From Ferdinandcohnia sp036965045 (GTDB lineage Bacteria; Bacillota; Bacilli; Bacillales; Bacillaceae_L), in the NCBI RefSeq assembly GCF_036965045.1, contig NZ_JBALOV010000032.1, forward strand, positions 1-64,000: 64,000 bases of DNA. The letters are read 5' to 3'. The notes under the pieces are model-generated. The model searched no databases and was not told the origin of the DNA. It saw only the letters and a list, made by a program, of their open reading frames with translations. Within the stretch, counting starts at the first letter, position 1. Each line of letters begins with the position of its first letter. The translations under genes and the position numbers were made by a program. Below, piece by piece: positions 32,819 through 41,683 of the stretch.

Positions 32819-34633
32819 TTATTCGTAAAGTCCTTCTAGTTCCTCAATTAACTCACCAACATATGCAACTGCTTTGCGAATTGCATCTGGTTTAGACATG
32901 TCAACACCAGCATATTTCATTAATTCAAGTGGTTTCATGGTACCGCCAGCTTTTAACACTTCAATCCAGCGTTCAACTACAGGCTGACCTTCCTCTTTGA
33001 TTAGCTGTGCAACAGCAGTAGATGCGGTTAATCCGGCAGAATATGTATATGGATATAGACCCATATAATAATGTGGCTGACGCATCCAAGTTAAGCTAGC
33101 AGCATCATCAATTTCCACTGCATCTCCCCAGAAGGATTTTAATACTTTACCTTTAATAGCACTTAATGCAGGAGCAGTGATCGGTTTTCCGCTTTCAGCT
33201 AGTGAATAGACACGACGCTGGTATTCACCCTCAAGTAGGTGGGTTACAAAGTTATGATAGTACGTACCAAGTAATTGAAGAATCACCCATCGCTTCATTC
33301 TCTTATCATCTGTTTTCGATAACAGATGTTCAGCAAGAAGTAACTCGTTCATAGTTGAAGGAGCTTCGATAAAGTAGGTCGACGGACGTGTATTTCCAAC
33401 ACGCTGATGTCCATTCGCATAATAAAAATGACCTGCATGACCAAGTTCATGAGCTAAAATGAACGCTCCACGCATTGTATCCGTCCACGTAATTAATATA
33501 TATGGATGGGCTCCGTATGGACTCGAACAAAAAGCGCCTGTTGATTTACCTACATTAGCAGGGAGGTCCACCCAGCGCTCTGTCAGCCCCTTTTCCATAA
33601 TGGCACTATACTCAGGACCCATAACTTGTAATGCCTCAAGAATGGTTTTTGACGCCTCTTCATAGGTTGTTTTTGGATTAAAATCAGGGTCAAGTGGTGC
33701 TTTTAAATCGCTAAAATGCATTTTTTCTAACCCAAGCACGCGTTGCTTAAGCTTCGCAAACTTACGCATATGTGGCGCAAGCTCAGTTTGAATAATATCT
33801 AATTGGTTATTGTACATTTCTAACGTAACCTGCTGCGGATGAAGAAGCATTTGTGTAACTGTTTCATAGTTACGTAGCTTTGAAAGTGTTACTTGTTTCG
33901 TTACTTCTGTTGCATATGCAGCCGCAAATGTATTCTGATATTTTTTCAAAGTATCAGAAAATGCATCAAATGCATTGTGTCTGATCGTTGGATTTTCAGA
34001 TAGTTCGTACCGATCTTCAAACAATGCAAAGGAGAGTGGGAGCTCATTGCCTTCATCATCCTTAAAAGAAGGGAAAGTCATATCAGATGCTTTGCTGCGT
34101 TGATAAATCATGTATGGTGCATTATGGACTTCGCCAAGAGCAGCTAGCGCTTCTTCTGTTTCAGGTGATAGGGTATGTGGCTTTTTCTCCAGAATCACCT
34201 TTAAATTATTCTCGAAAACTTCAAGTTTTCTTTCTTCTTTTATGTATTGTTCAATCGTGCCCTCGGGTAAAGCAAGGATTTCAGAGTCTATAAATGAAAG
34301 TGCTGCACTAATCCCTGAAAAAACAGATGATACTCTTGCTGCATTTCCTTGGTTTTCTGGATTTGTCGCATCCTCATTAAATCGTAGACTAGCATATGTA
34401 CCAACTAAAATCATTCGCTTTCTCAGTTCTTCTTCTGCAAGTAAGCATGCTAAAAATGTCTTTGCATCTTCATCTAAGTGACCTTTATATTTTGTAACGG
34501 TCGATACATCTGACTCAATAGCAGCTAATTCTTGTTCCCAAGCATCAACTGATGGAAATAAGTCTTCGAGATTCCATGTTTGCTCTACAGGAACCTCAGC
34601 ACGAGTTAATAATTTTTCTTTTACTTTCGTCAT
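32819..34633 (-). CDS. pepF: Oligoendopeptidase F
   Basis: 604 aa M3B zinc peptidase of the cytosol that cleaves oligopeptides of about 7-17 residues. It begins MTKVKEKLLTRAEVPVEQTW and contains FILAHELGHAGHFYYANG (HExxH) near residue 395 with the downstream Glu in STMNELLLAEHLL. Length is normal for the family. Its upstream region is cut off by the assembly gap 22 nt before the start codon. Confidence 0.95.
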   Translation of the reverse strand: MTKVKEKLLTRAEVPVEQTWNLEDLFPSVDAWEQELAAIESDVSTVTKYKGHLDEDAKTFLACLLAEEELRKRMILVGTYASLRFNEDATNPENQGNAARVSSVFSGISAALSFIDSEILALPEGTIEQYIKEERKLEVFENNLKVILEKKPHTLSPETEEALAALGEVHNAPYMIYQRSKASDMTFPSFKDDEGNELPLSFALFEDRYELSENPTIRHNAFDAFSDTLKKYQNTFAAAYATEVTKQVTLSKLRNYETVTQMLLHPQQVTLEMYNNQLDIIQTELAPHMRKFAKLKQRVLGLEKMHFSDLKAPLDPDFNPKTTYEEASKTILEALQVMGPEYSAIMEKGLTERWVDLPANVGKSTGAFCSSPYGAHPYILITWTDTMRGAFILAHELGHAGHFYYANGHQRVGNTRPSTYFIEAPSTMNELLLAEHLLSKTDDKRMKRWVILQLLGTYYHNFVTHLLEGEYQRRVYSLAESGKPITAPALSAIKGKVLKSFWGDAVEIDDAASLTWMRQPHYYMGLYPYTYSAGLTASTAVAQLIKEEGQPVVERWIEVLKAGGTMKPLELMKYAGVDMSKPDAIRKAVAYVGELIEELEGLYE

Positions 34634-34654
34634 GATTCTACCCCCATAAAACNN

Positions 34655-34682
34655 NNNNNNNNNNNNNNNNNNNNNNNNNNNN
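34655..34682. other. Assembly gap (28 N)
   Basis: A run of 28 undetermined bases between pepF and the GH3 gene shows that this is scaffolded draft sequence. The true gap length is not known, and the promoter of pepF may lie inside it. Confidence 0.98.
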
Positions 34683-34873
34683 ATACGAAATAGAAGGGGG
34701 GGTAATAGTATTTTCAGAAAGTTTTTTTAAAATTGAAAAGTACCTGCAACTAATTTCTCAATAAATTTCTGATTTTCCTATAACTTTAGTAATTAATACC
34801 AACCAATAGACCTATTATAAAATGGTAACTAATCCTCATGACGGTGGACCTTTTCGAATGGTAATATATTAGT

Positions 34874-34902
34874 AATTAATTTGTTTAGTAGTCAAATTAA
34901 TT
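34874..34902. repeat. 10-bp perfect inverted repeat upstream of the GH3 gene
   Basis: AATTAATTTG (34874-34883) and CAAATTAATT (34893-34902) are exact complements with a 9-nt spacer, a typical operator size. Part of it also belongs to TTAGTAATTAAT, which occurs directly repeated at 34786 and 34869. Confidence 0.5.
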
Positions 34903-34931
34903 ATATTTTTTGGAAAAATGGAAGCGCATTC

Positions 34932-34945
34932 TGAAAACGCTAACT
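34932..34945 (+). promoter_or_regulatory. Catabolite-responsive element (cre) upstream of the GH3 gene
   Basis: TGAAAACGCTAACT matches the CcpA consensus TGWAANCGNTNWCA at 13 of 14 positions. It lies about 170 bp before the GH3 start codon and could mediate glucose repression. Confidence 0.6.
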
Positions 34946-35111
34946 AACTAGAAACGCATCATAAATCGACTTCCTCTTATTTCCCATTCAACTTAGCAGT
35001 ACATGAAATTGAGAATGTATACGACCCTCAAAAATTCAGGGGTGGTATTTATTCTATAAATCTTACTATTTCTATAGGAAGACTTATCATTTAACTAGGG
35101 GAGGAAGAAAA

Positions 35112-37337
35112 ATGGCATCAGTATCGAAACAAATCAGGAAGGCTTCAAAGCTAAGAAAAAAACTCTTAGCAAGTACACTTGCACTATCGATCGTAGTTCC
35201 GACGATAGGATTTGCAGATGAACAGGGCTACACAGGTGAAGAGGGGGAAGCTACTCCGTATACCGGTCGAGGTGCAATCACAACTTATAAAGTTGCAAAA
35301 GCAGAAGGACAACCAGAAATTGAAGTTGCAACTCAAGATAGAATTCTTGAAATTGGCGACAAGTATTTTAGAGATGCAAATGGCAGTAGAAGCTTAGATA
35401 TTTATGAAGACTGGAGAAAGCCAGTTTCAGAACGTGTAGCAGATTTGATTAGCAAAATGAGCCTTGAGCAAAAAGCTGGATTAATGTATATCAATACACA
35501 CACTCCAGAAGCTGATCCAGCAGATGGGAAATTTGTAACTCCCGAAAATAGTAAAATTGTGACTGATAAAAAATTGCGTCATGTTATTTACCGACTATCG
35601 CAAAACTTAGGGGATATTGCCAATTATAATAACCAAATGCAACAATTAGCAGAAGGGCTAGAATTAGGGATTCCGGTTGTGATTACTTCCAATCCAAGAA
35701 ACTCTCAATCTACGGATTATACAAATATAACGAATGTTCAGGATCAACATACTTTCTGGCCTGGAACATTAGGTTTAGCAGCTGCTAGAGATGTAGAAGC
35801 TGTTGGTGAATTTGCTGATATTGCCCGTCAAGAATGGAGAGCTGCTGGTATTCGTAAGGTTTATGGATATATGGCCGACGTTGCAACAGATCCACTTTGG
35901 GCAAGAATTGAGGAGACATTTGGTGAAGATCCAAAACTTGTTGGCGACATGAATTATGAACTTGTGAAAGGATTCCAAACTGAAGAACTTGGTACAGACG
36001 GTGTAGCTATCACAGTTAAACACTTCCCTGGCGGTGGAGCACGTGACGATGGTCAAGATCCTCACTTTGAAAACGGTAGCTTTAATATATATCCAACAGA
36101 GGGAAGTATGGAGAAATATCACATTCCTCCTTTCAAAAGCGCGATTGAAGCTGGGGTATCTTCTGTAATGCCTTACTACGCATATCCAAGTAATGATAGT
36201 GCTGATCAAGGATTACCACCTTATAGTGAAAATGAGCAATTTGAAGAAGTTGGAATGACATTAAACGAGGGGATTATCCGTTATTTACGTGAAGGTCTAG
36301 GTTTCAAAGGATATGTTAACTCTGATTCAGGAGCTGTTGCCGGTAGCGCATGGGGGTATATGGATAAATCTGCAGTAGAAAAAGTTGCAAAAGCGATAAA
36401 TGCAGGAACTAACATTATTTCAGGTGGTGCAACACCAGAATTAGTCATTGAGGCGGTTAACAGTGGTCTACTAGATGAATCAAAGATTGACGAATCTCTT
36501 ACTTATACTTTATCTGAAATGATGACCTTAGGTCTTTTTGAGGACCCATACGTAAATCCTGATGATGCAATTGCTCTTGCAAATGATGAAGAACATAGAG
36601 CATTAGCTTATGAAGCACACCAAAAGTCAGTTGTTCTCATGCGAAATGATAAAGTAAAAGGTGAAAAACTATTACCGTTAACAGAAGAAAAGTTAGAGAC
36701 AGTTAAGCTCTATGTTGAAGGATTTGTTGGTGTTACAGCACCTAGAAGCCTAAAAGACGAGGAAGCTGCAAAATATGTAGAGGAAAATTCTGCAATACAA
36801 TCTGCTGGATTTACTGAAGACTTAAAGAAAACACTTAATGAAAAATTCCCTAACATCGAACTAGTTGATAGTGTTGAGGAAGCTACACATGCTTATGTTT
36901 ATGTGAAACCAACTCAATCAAACTGGGATAATAATCCACGTATTACAGTTGGTCCAGAAACTGGAGTATCTGATGTAGACCGAATTGTTGATATCCAAAA
37001 AACAGTTCCGACAATTACAGCTGTAAACTTTACGAACCAATGGCTGATCAATAAGCTTGAACCAAAAGCTGCTGCATTTATCGGTACATTTGGTACAGAA
37101 CAAGAAGCGGTATTTGATGTTATCACTGGAGAATTCAATCCTGTTGGTAAACTTCCATTCGCTATTCCAGCTAGTGCGCAAGCCGTAGAACGTGAAGTCG
37201 GTGATGTTCCAAGCTTTGCACCTGAAGAATATAAGCATTTCACGTATAAGACGAAAGCTGGAGTTAAATACGAATATGGATTTGGCATTTCTTACGACGA
37301 AGAAAAATCAAATAATGGTAAAAAAAATAATAAATAA
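35112..37337 (+). CDS. Secreted glycoside hydrolase family 3 protein (beta-glucosidase-like)
   Basis: 741 aa. A long basic signal peptide ends near residue 35 (TIGFA-DEQ). The GH3 N-terminal barrel includes EETFGEDPKLVGD, VKHFPGGGARDDGQDPHF and the nucleophile region GYVNSDSGAV near residue 405. The C-terminal domain ends with GKLPFAIP and KYEYGFGISY. The KHFPGGG form and absence of the NagZ His/Asp pair argue for a beta-glucosidase or xylosidase rather than N-acetylglucosaminidase. The residue after the nucleophile Asp is Ser, where Trp is usual. GGGGAGGAAG lies upstream. A cre site suggests CcpA control. Confidence 0.87.
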   Translation: MASVSKQIRKASKLRKKLLASTLALSIVVPTIGFADEQGYTGEEGEATPYTGRGAITTYKVAKAEGQPEIEVATQDRILEIGDKYFRDANGSRSLDIYEDWRKPVSERVADLISKMSLEQKAGLMYINTHTPEADPADGKFVTPENSKIVTDKKLRHVIYRLSQNLGDIANYNNQMQQLAEGLELGIPVVITSNPRNSQSTDYTNITNVQDQHTFWPGTLGLAAARDVEAVGEFADIARQEWRAAGIRKVYGYMADVATDPLWARIEETFGEDPKLVGDMNYELVKGFQTEELGTDGVAITVKHFPGGGARDDGQDPHFENGSFNIYPTEGSMEKYHIPPFKSAIEAGVSSVMPYYAYPSNDSADQGLPPYSENEQFEEVGMTLNEGIIRYLREGLGFKGYVNSDSGAVAGSAWGYMDKSAVEKVAKAINAGTNIISGGATPELVIEAVNSGLLDESKIDESLTYTLSEMMTLGLFEDPYVNPDDAIALANDEEHRALAYEAHQKSVVLMRNDKVKGEKLLPLTEEKLETVKLYVEGFVGVTAPRSLKDEEAAKYVEENSAIQSAGFTEDLKKTLNEKFPNIELVDSVEEATHAYVYVKPTQSNWDNNPRITVGPETGVSDVDRIVDIQKTVPTITAVNFTNQWLINKLEPKAAAFIGTFGTEQEAVFDVITGEFNPVGKLPFAIPASAQAVEREVGDVPSFAPEEYKHFTYKTKAGVKYEYGFGISYDEEKSNNGKKNNK

Positions 37338-37343
37338 TGATCA

Positions 37344-37379
37344 AAAAGGAGCCGGCACAAATTGTGTACGGCTCTTTTC
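37344..37379 (+). terminator. Terminator of the GH3 gene
   Basis: GAGCCG...CGGCTC stem with an inner GCACAA/TTGTGT pairing, followed by TTTTC. Confidence 0.75.
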
Positions 37380-37401
37380 ATTTATCTGATAATCCCTTAT
37401 T

Positions 37402-38352
37402 TCACCGAAACCATCCTTTTTGTTTAAACCACACAAACATGCCAATTCCGATTACAATCATAAATGCTTGAATCACAAAATACCCATATCTATATGTAAG
37501 TTCAGGCATATGTGCGAAATTCATTCCATAAATTCCGGCAATAAACGTAAGCGGCATGAAGATGGTCGTGATAACGGTTAAAATGCGCATCACTTTATTG
37601 GTTTGGTGCGAGTTCAAGGATAAATAACTATCACGAATATCAGCTGTTAATTCGCGACTAGCATCAATTTTTTCAGTCAGTCGTAATAGGTGATCATATA
37701 TGTCCTGAAAATATTCGATTCGATGCTGTAACAAATCAAGGCGATGGGAATTAATGATCCGATACATCAAATCGCGCATTGGCACCACTGTATGTCGTAA
37801 AGTTAGTAAATTATGTCGCGTTTCAAAAAGCTCATCAAGGAGCTCTTCCATCGATTTTTCATTTGAATTGTCTTCAATTTCATTTAATGTATCTTCCAAC
37901 TGGTAGACAATCGGAAAATAATTATCTACCAGCTTATCGATGATGTGATATAACACGAGGGAGGGGTCCCAGTTCTTAAACGATTCAGTTACCATTAACC
38001 GGTTCCACACATCATTAATTTCACTGGATTCCATTAAATGAAAGGTTACAATATATCCTTCGCCGAGAAACATATTGATTTCTTCTTTTTCCAACGTTTC
38101 CTGCTGAAGACTGTGTGAAACAAAGAACGTGTTTTTCTCATAAAAATCTAATTTCGGGCGTTGCAACACATGGGTGCAGTCTTCAATAGAAAGTGGGTGG
38201 AAATGGAGTGTTCTCGATAATTCTTCAATTTCCGTTTCAGTTGGACAATTAAAATCAATCCAACACCATTTATATTCCGTATTATTTATTTCTAAAATAG
38301 GAATATCCGTAATTCGTTCATTATTGTGTGTAATTGCTGTAATGCGAATCAT
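37402..38352 (-). CDS. corA: CorA-type magnesium/divalent cation channel
   Basis: 316 aa. The large cytosolic N-terminal domain includes LHFHPLSIEDCTHVLQRPKL. Two C-terminal membrane helices flank the selectivity motif YGMNFAHMPEL (GMN), and the protein ends with a basic tail. CorA forms a pentamer that admits Mg2+ along the membrane potential and closes when intracellular Mg2+ is high. Monocistronic, convergent with the GH3 gene. Confidence 0.93.
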   Translation of the reverse strand: MIRITAITHNNERITDIPILEINNTEYKWCWIDFNCPTETEIEELSRTLHFHPLSIEDCTHVLQRPKLDFYEKNTFFVSHSLQQETLEKEEINMFLGEGYIVTFHLMESSEINDVWNRLMVTESFKNWDPSLVLYHIIDKLVDNYFPIVYQLEDTLNEIEDNSNEKSMEELLDELFETRHNLLTLRHTVVPMRDLMYRIINSHRLDLLQHRIEYFQDIYDHLLRLTEKIDASRELTADIRDSYLSLNSHQTNKVMRILTVITTIFMPLTFIAGIYGMNFAHMPELTYRYGYFVIQAFMIVIGIGMFVWFKQKGWFR

Positions 38353-38468
38353 GAAATTACCTCGTTTTTATTATATAGCTGTGTATGTGTTTGAATAAAC
38401 AGGCATCTTTTCTTTTCCATTTTCTGTAGTATAATAGAGTGATTCTAGGCTATAAAGGGGAAGTCAAA

Positions 38469-39803
38469 ATGAAATCAAAACCATTTGTTTTAGTGAGTAT
38501 TGTGCTTGCAATGCTTATTAGTGCTATGGATACGACAATACTCCAGACGACAGCGCCCACGATTGCAGAAACACTTGGCGGGTATAAGTTTTATGGATGG
38601 ATGTTTGCCATATATGTGTTATTTTCTACAGTTTCCTTACCAATATTCGGGAAACTTGCAGATATCTATGGTAGAAAAAAGATCTTTAGCATCTCAATTA
38701 TTCTCTTTACAATTGGATCCTTACTTTGCGGATTAGCTGATTCAATGGAAGAATTAATTATATATCGCGGTATTCAAGGACTGGGTGCCGGTGGGGTTTC
38801 ACCATTAACGATGATTATTGCCGGTGACCTGTATTCAATTGAAAAGCGCGGTAAAATTCAGGGATTCTTTTCAGCCATGTGGGGAGTATCGGCAGTGATT
38901 GCACCATTTATTGGTGGCTTTTTCGTAGAAACATTGTCATGGCGTTGGATTTTCTTTATCAATATTCCAATCGGAATAATTGTTCTCATATGTTTAATTC
39001 CATATAAAGAAAACATTACGCGAGATAAAAATCCACTGAACTATCTCAGCGCATTTCTTTTTACAGGAAGCATGCTTGCATTCTTAATGAACACCATTAC
39101 AACTGAAAATCTTGTACTCTATAATGTATTAGGTGTCATCTTCCTAGGCGCATTTATCTACACTGAGAATAAATCGGATAAACGATTTATCCCAATTGAA
39201 ATTTTGAAAAACAAAAATATATCCTGGATGAATATTAATGGCGTTTTAATTTTCTTAAGCATTTTCGCGTTTCAAAGTTATGTTCCTTTATTTATGCAAA
39301 AGGTCCAGGGAATATCAATTATAGTAAGTGGACTCGTTCTATTCGGGATGAGTGCTGCCTGGATGTTTGCGTCTGTTCCATCAGGAAAGCTTATCTTAAA
39401 ATATGGCTATCGCAATACGATTTTCTTTGGAAATGCATTACTTGTGCTTTCTGCAATTATGGCATTCTTCATGAATAAAGACACAAGCTTTATATATATA
39501 TTTACGATTTTAACGATACAAGGTTTTGCATTCGGGATGGTTGTGACGATTGGAACCATCGGCTCGCAGGAATTGGCAGAAGCTCATCAAAAAGGAATGT
39601 CGACAAGTCTTCATTTCTTTGCAAGGAATATTGGTACCACATTTGGTGCAAGTATTATGGGAATGCTGATTACCAGTCAAGTCGATGTTGCTAAAGGTAT
39701 GCATCATCTGAATTTGTATATGCTAATTGCAGTTATAGCTGCGACAATCATTAGCTTTTTGGCTAGTCAAAAACTGTACTCTCATAATCTACAAAAACAA
39801 TAA
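38469..39803 (+). CDS. MFS drug-efflux transporter, DHA2 (EmrB/QacA) type
   Basis: 444 aa from the ATG that follows AAGGGGAAG. Motif A is GKLADIYGRKKIF after helix 2, and motif C-like GGVSPL sits in helix 5 region (RGIQGLGAGGVSPL). The N-terminal LVSIVLAMLISAMDTTILQT (D1 motif of DHA2) marks the proton-coupled multidrug subgroup. The protein is a little shorter than 14-helix members, with probably 12-14 segments. Substrate unknown. Confidence 0.87.
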   Translation: MKSKPFVLVSIVLAMLISAMDTTILQTTAPTIAETLGGYKFYGWMFAIYVLFSTVSLPIFGKLADIYGRKKIFSISIILFTIGSLLCGLADSMEELIIYRGIQGLGAGGVSPLTMIIAGDLYSIEKRGKIQGFFSAMWGVSAVIAPFIGGFFVETLSWRWIFFINIPIGIIVLICLIPYKENITRDKNPLNYLSAFLFTGSMLAFLMNTITTENLVLYNVLGVIFLGAFIYTENKSDKRFIPIEILKNKNISWMNINGVLIFLSIFAFQSYVPLFMQKVQGISIIVSGLVLFGMSAAWMFASVPSGKLILKYGYRNTIFFGNALLVLSAIMAFFMNKDTSFIYIFTILTIQGFAFGMVVTIGTIGSQELAEAHQKGMSTSLHFFARNIGTTFGASIMGMLITSQVDVAKGMHHLNLYMLIAVIAATIISFLASQKLYSHNLQKQ

Positions 39804-39836
39804 AACATCAAAAGCACTTGCTTTTGATGTTTTATT
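39800..39836 (+). terminator. Terminator of the MFS gene
   Basis: AATAAAACATCAAAAGC pairs with GCTTTTGATGTTTTATT around ACTT. Confidence 0.8.
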
Positions 39837-39916
39837 CTATAATATTAGGTTATTTTATTGTATGATAAAAATAATTCGGATATTGAAATAGTTTCGTACA
39901 TAACTTGGAGGCTTTT

Positions 39917-41683
39917 ATGTTAAGAATGCTTGCGTATTTAAAACCTTATCGATTAGCCATTTCAGTCGCTCTTGGTTTAACATTTATTGAACTTGCAGTG
40001 GAACTCTTGCAACCGCTTTTAATAGCAAAAGTGATTGACGATGGTATATTACAAAAAGATCTTTCTGTAGTCCTGAAATGGGGCGGCATTATGGTTGGAA
40101 TCTCGCTTCTGGCCTTTATTTCCGGAATTACGAATTCCTTTTTTGCTTCACATACAAGTCAAAGCTTTGCTTTTGACGTAAGAAAAGAATTGTTCGGAAA
40201 AATTCAGTCATTTTCATTCGCCAATCTTCAAAAATTCGATACAGCTTCGTTGATAACGAGAATGACGAATGACGTAACCCAGTTACAGAATACGGTGTTT
40301 ATGAGCTTGCGTATCGCAATGCGTGCACCGATGCTGATCATTTTCGGGATGGTCATGGCTTTCCTTGTGAATGCAAAGTTGGCAATGATGCTCATTGTTA
40401 CGACTCCATTTTTAATTTTGTTTCTAATTATCGTCATGACAAAAGCAAGGAGACTGTTCCAATCTGTCCAAAATAAATTAGATATTGTCAACGGTGTCAT
40501 GCGAGAAAATCTTTCGGGGATGAGATTAATAAAAGCATTTGTAAGATGGAGACATGAAACGAACCGATTCTACCAAGCTAATGAAGAGCTAAAGGAGCGG
40601 ACAATCACATCACTTCGCCTAATTGAATTGACGATGCCGTTGCTTTTATTATTAATGAATGGGAGTATTATTGCGATTCTTTGGTTTGGTAGCATTGATG
40701 TTAGTTTAGGAAATGTCCAAGTTGGGGAGGTTGTAGCTGTCATAAACTATACTACCAGAATTACTGGTGCGCTCGGTGTTTTCTCTTGGATCATCATGCA
40801 TTTTTCAAGAGCAAAAGCTTCATCAGACCGTCTAGTTGAAGTTTTAGATACAATGGTAGATTTAGTAGAATCAAATACGAATGTAAAAATCGCTCAACAG
40901 GCAAAAGGTAAAATCACCTTATCACATGTTGATTTCAAATATCCAGAAACAAAGGAAATGATTTTACAGGATATTACGTTTACGATTCAACCAGGAGAAA
41001 CGGTGGCAATATTGGGAGCGACAGGCTCCGGTAAAACATCCTTATTTCATTTGATTCCACGTTTATATGATGTTGTTCACGGGAGTGTTCAGGTAGACGA
41101 CATCGATGTAAAAGACCGAAAACTTGATGAATTGCGAAAACAAATCGGCTATGTTCCCCAGGAGGCATTATTGTTTACCGGAACGATTATAGATAATATC
41201 CGCTGGGGCAAGCAGGATGCTACAATGGAAGAAATTATCGAAGCTGCACAACGTGCTCAAATTCATGCAACGATAGAAAAGCTCCCGTTACAATATGATA
41301 CCGTCATTGGACAAAAAGGAGTAAATCTATCTGGTGGGCAAAAGCAGCGTATATCAATCGCAAGAGCACTTGTTCGCAAACCTAAAATCTTATTACTAGA
41401 CGACAGTACCAGTGCTTTAGATCTAAAAACAGAAGCACAACTTCTAACTGAATTAAAAAAGTACACCTGTACAACCATGATCATAACATCAAAAATTTAC
41501 ACAGCCATGGCAACAGATAAAATCATATTGATGGAAGATGGTAAATTACTTGCTACCGGAAGTCACGCGGAGCTCATACAATCCTCGCCATTTTATCAAA
41601 AGGTCTATAAAACTCAGTTTAGAGAGGGGGGACAAGCTCATGTCAACGCGAATGAATCGTGCCAATCAAAATCATGGGGATAA
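39917..41683 (+). CDS. ABC exporter half-transporter, subunit with degenerate ATPase site
   Basis: 588 aa from the ATG 5 nt after TTGGAGG. Six membrane helices (1-320) are fused to a nucleotide-binding domain: Walker A GATGSGKTS, signature NLSGGQKQR, Walker B LLLDDSTSALD. The catalytic Glu after Walker B is Asp, and the switch His is missing (IITSKIYTAMA instead of IIAHRL). Its partner downstream has the complementary defects. This is the pattern of heterodimeric exporters such as BmrC/BmrD, YfiB/YfiC and TM287/288, which expel drugs or lipids. The substrate is unknown. Confidence 0.88.
   Translation: MLRMLAYLKPYRLAISVALGLTFIELAVELLQPLLIAKVIDDGILQKDLSVVLKWGGIMVGISLLAFISGITNSFFASHTSQSFAFDVRKELFGKIQSFSFANLQKFDTASLITRMTNDVTQLQNTVFMSLRIAMRAPMLIIFGMVMAFLVNAKLAMMLIVTTPFLILFLIIVMTKARRLFQSVQNKLDIVNGVMRENLSGMRLIKAFVRWRHETNRFYQANEELKERTITSLRLIELTMPLLLLLMNGSIIAILWFGSIDVSLGNVQVGEVVAVINYTTRITGALGVFSWIIMHFSRAKASSDRLVEVLDTMVDLVESNTNVKIAQQAKGKITLSHVDFKYPETKEMILQDITFTIQPGETVAILGATGSGKTSLFHLIPRLYDVVHGSVQVDDIDVKDRKLDELRKQIGYVPQEALLFTGTIIDNIRWGKQDATMEEIIEAAQRAQIHATIEKLPLQYDTVIGQKGVNLSGGQKQRISIARALVRKPKILLLDDSTSALDLKTEAQLLTELKKYTCTTMIITSKIYTAMATDKIILMEDGKLLATGSHAELIQSSPFYQKVYKTQFREGGQAHVNANESCQSKSWG

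Noticed and set aside
35112..37337. Identification of the GH3 protein as NagZ
   Set aside because: It has KHFPGGG with the beta-glucosidase type continuation and lacks the KHFPGHGxxxxDSH motif of NagZ.
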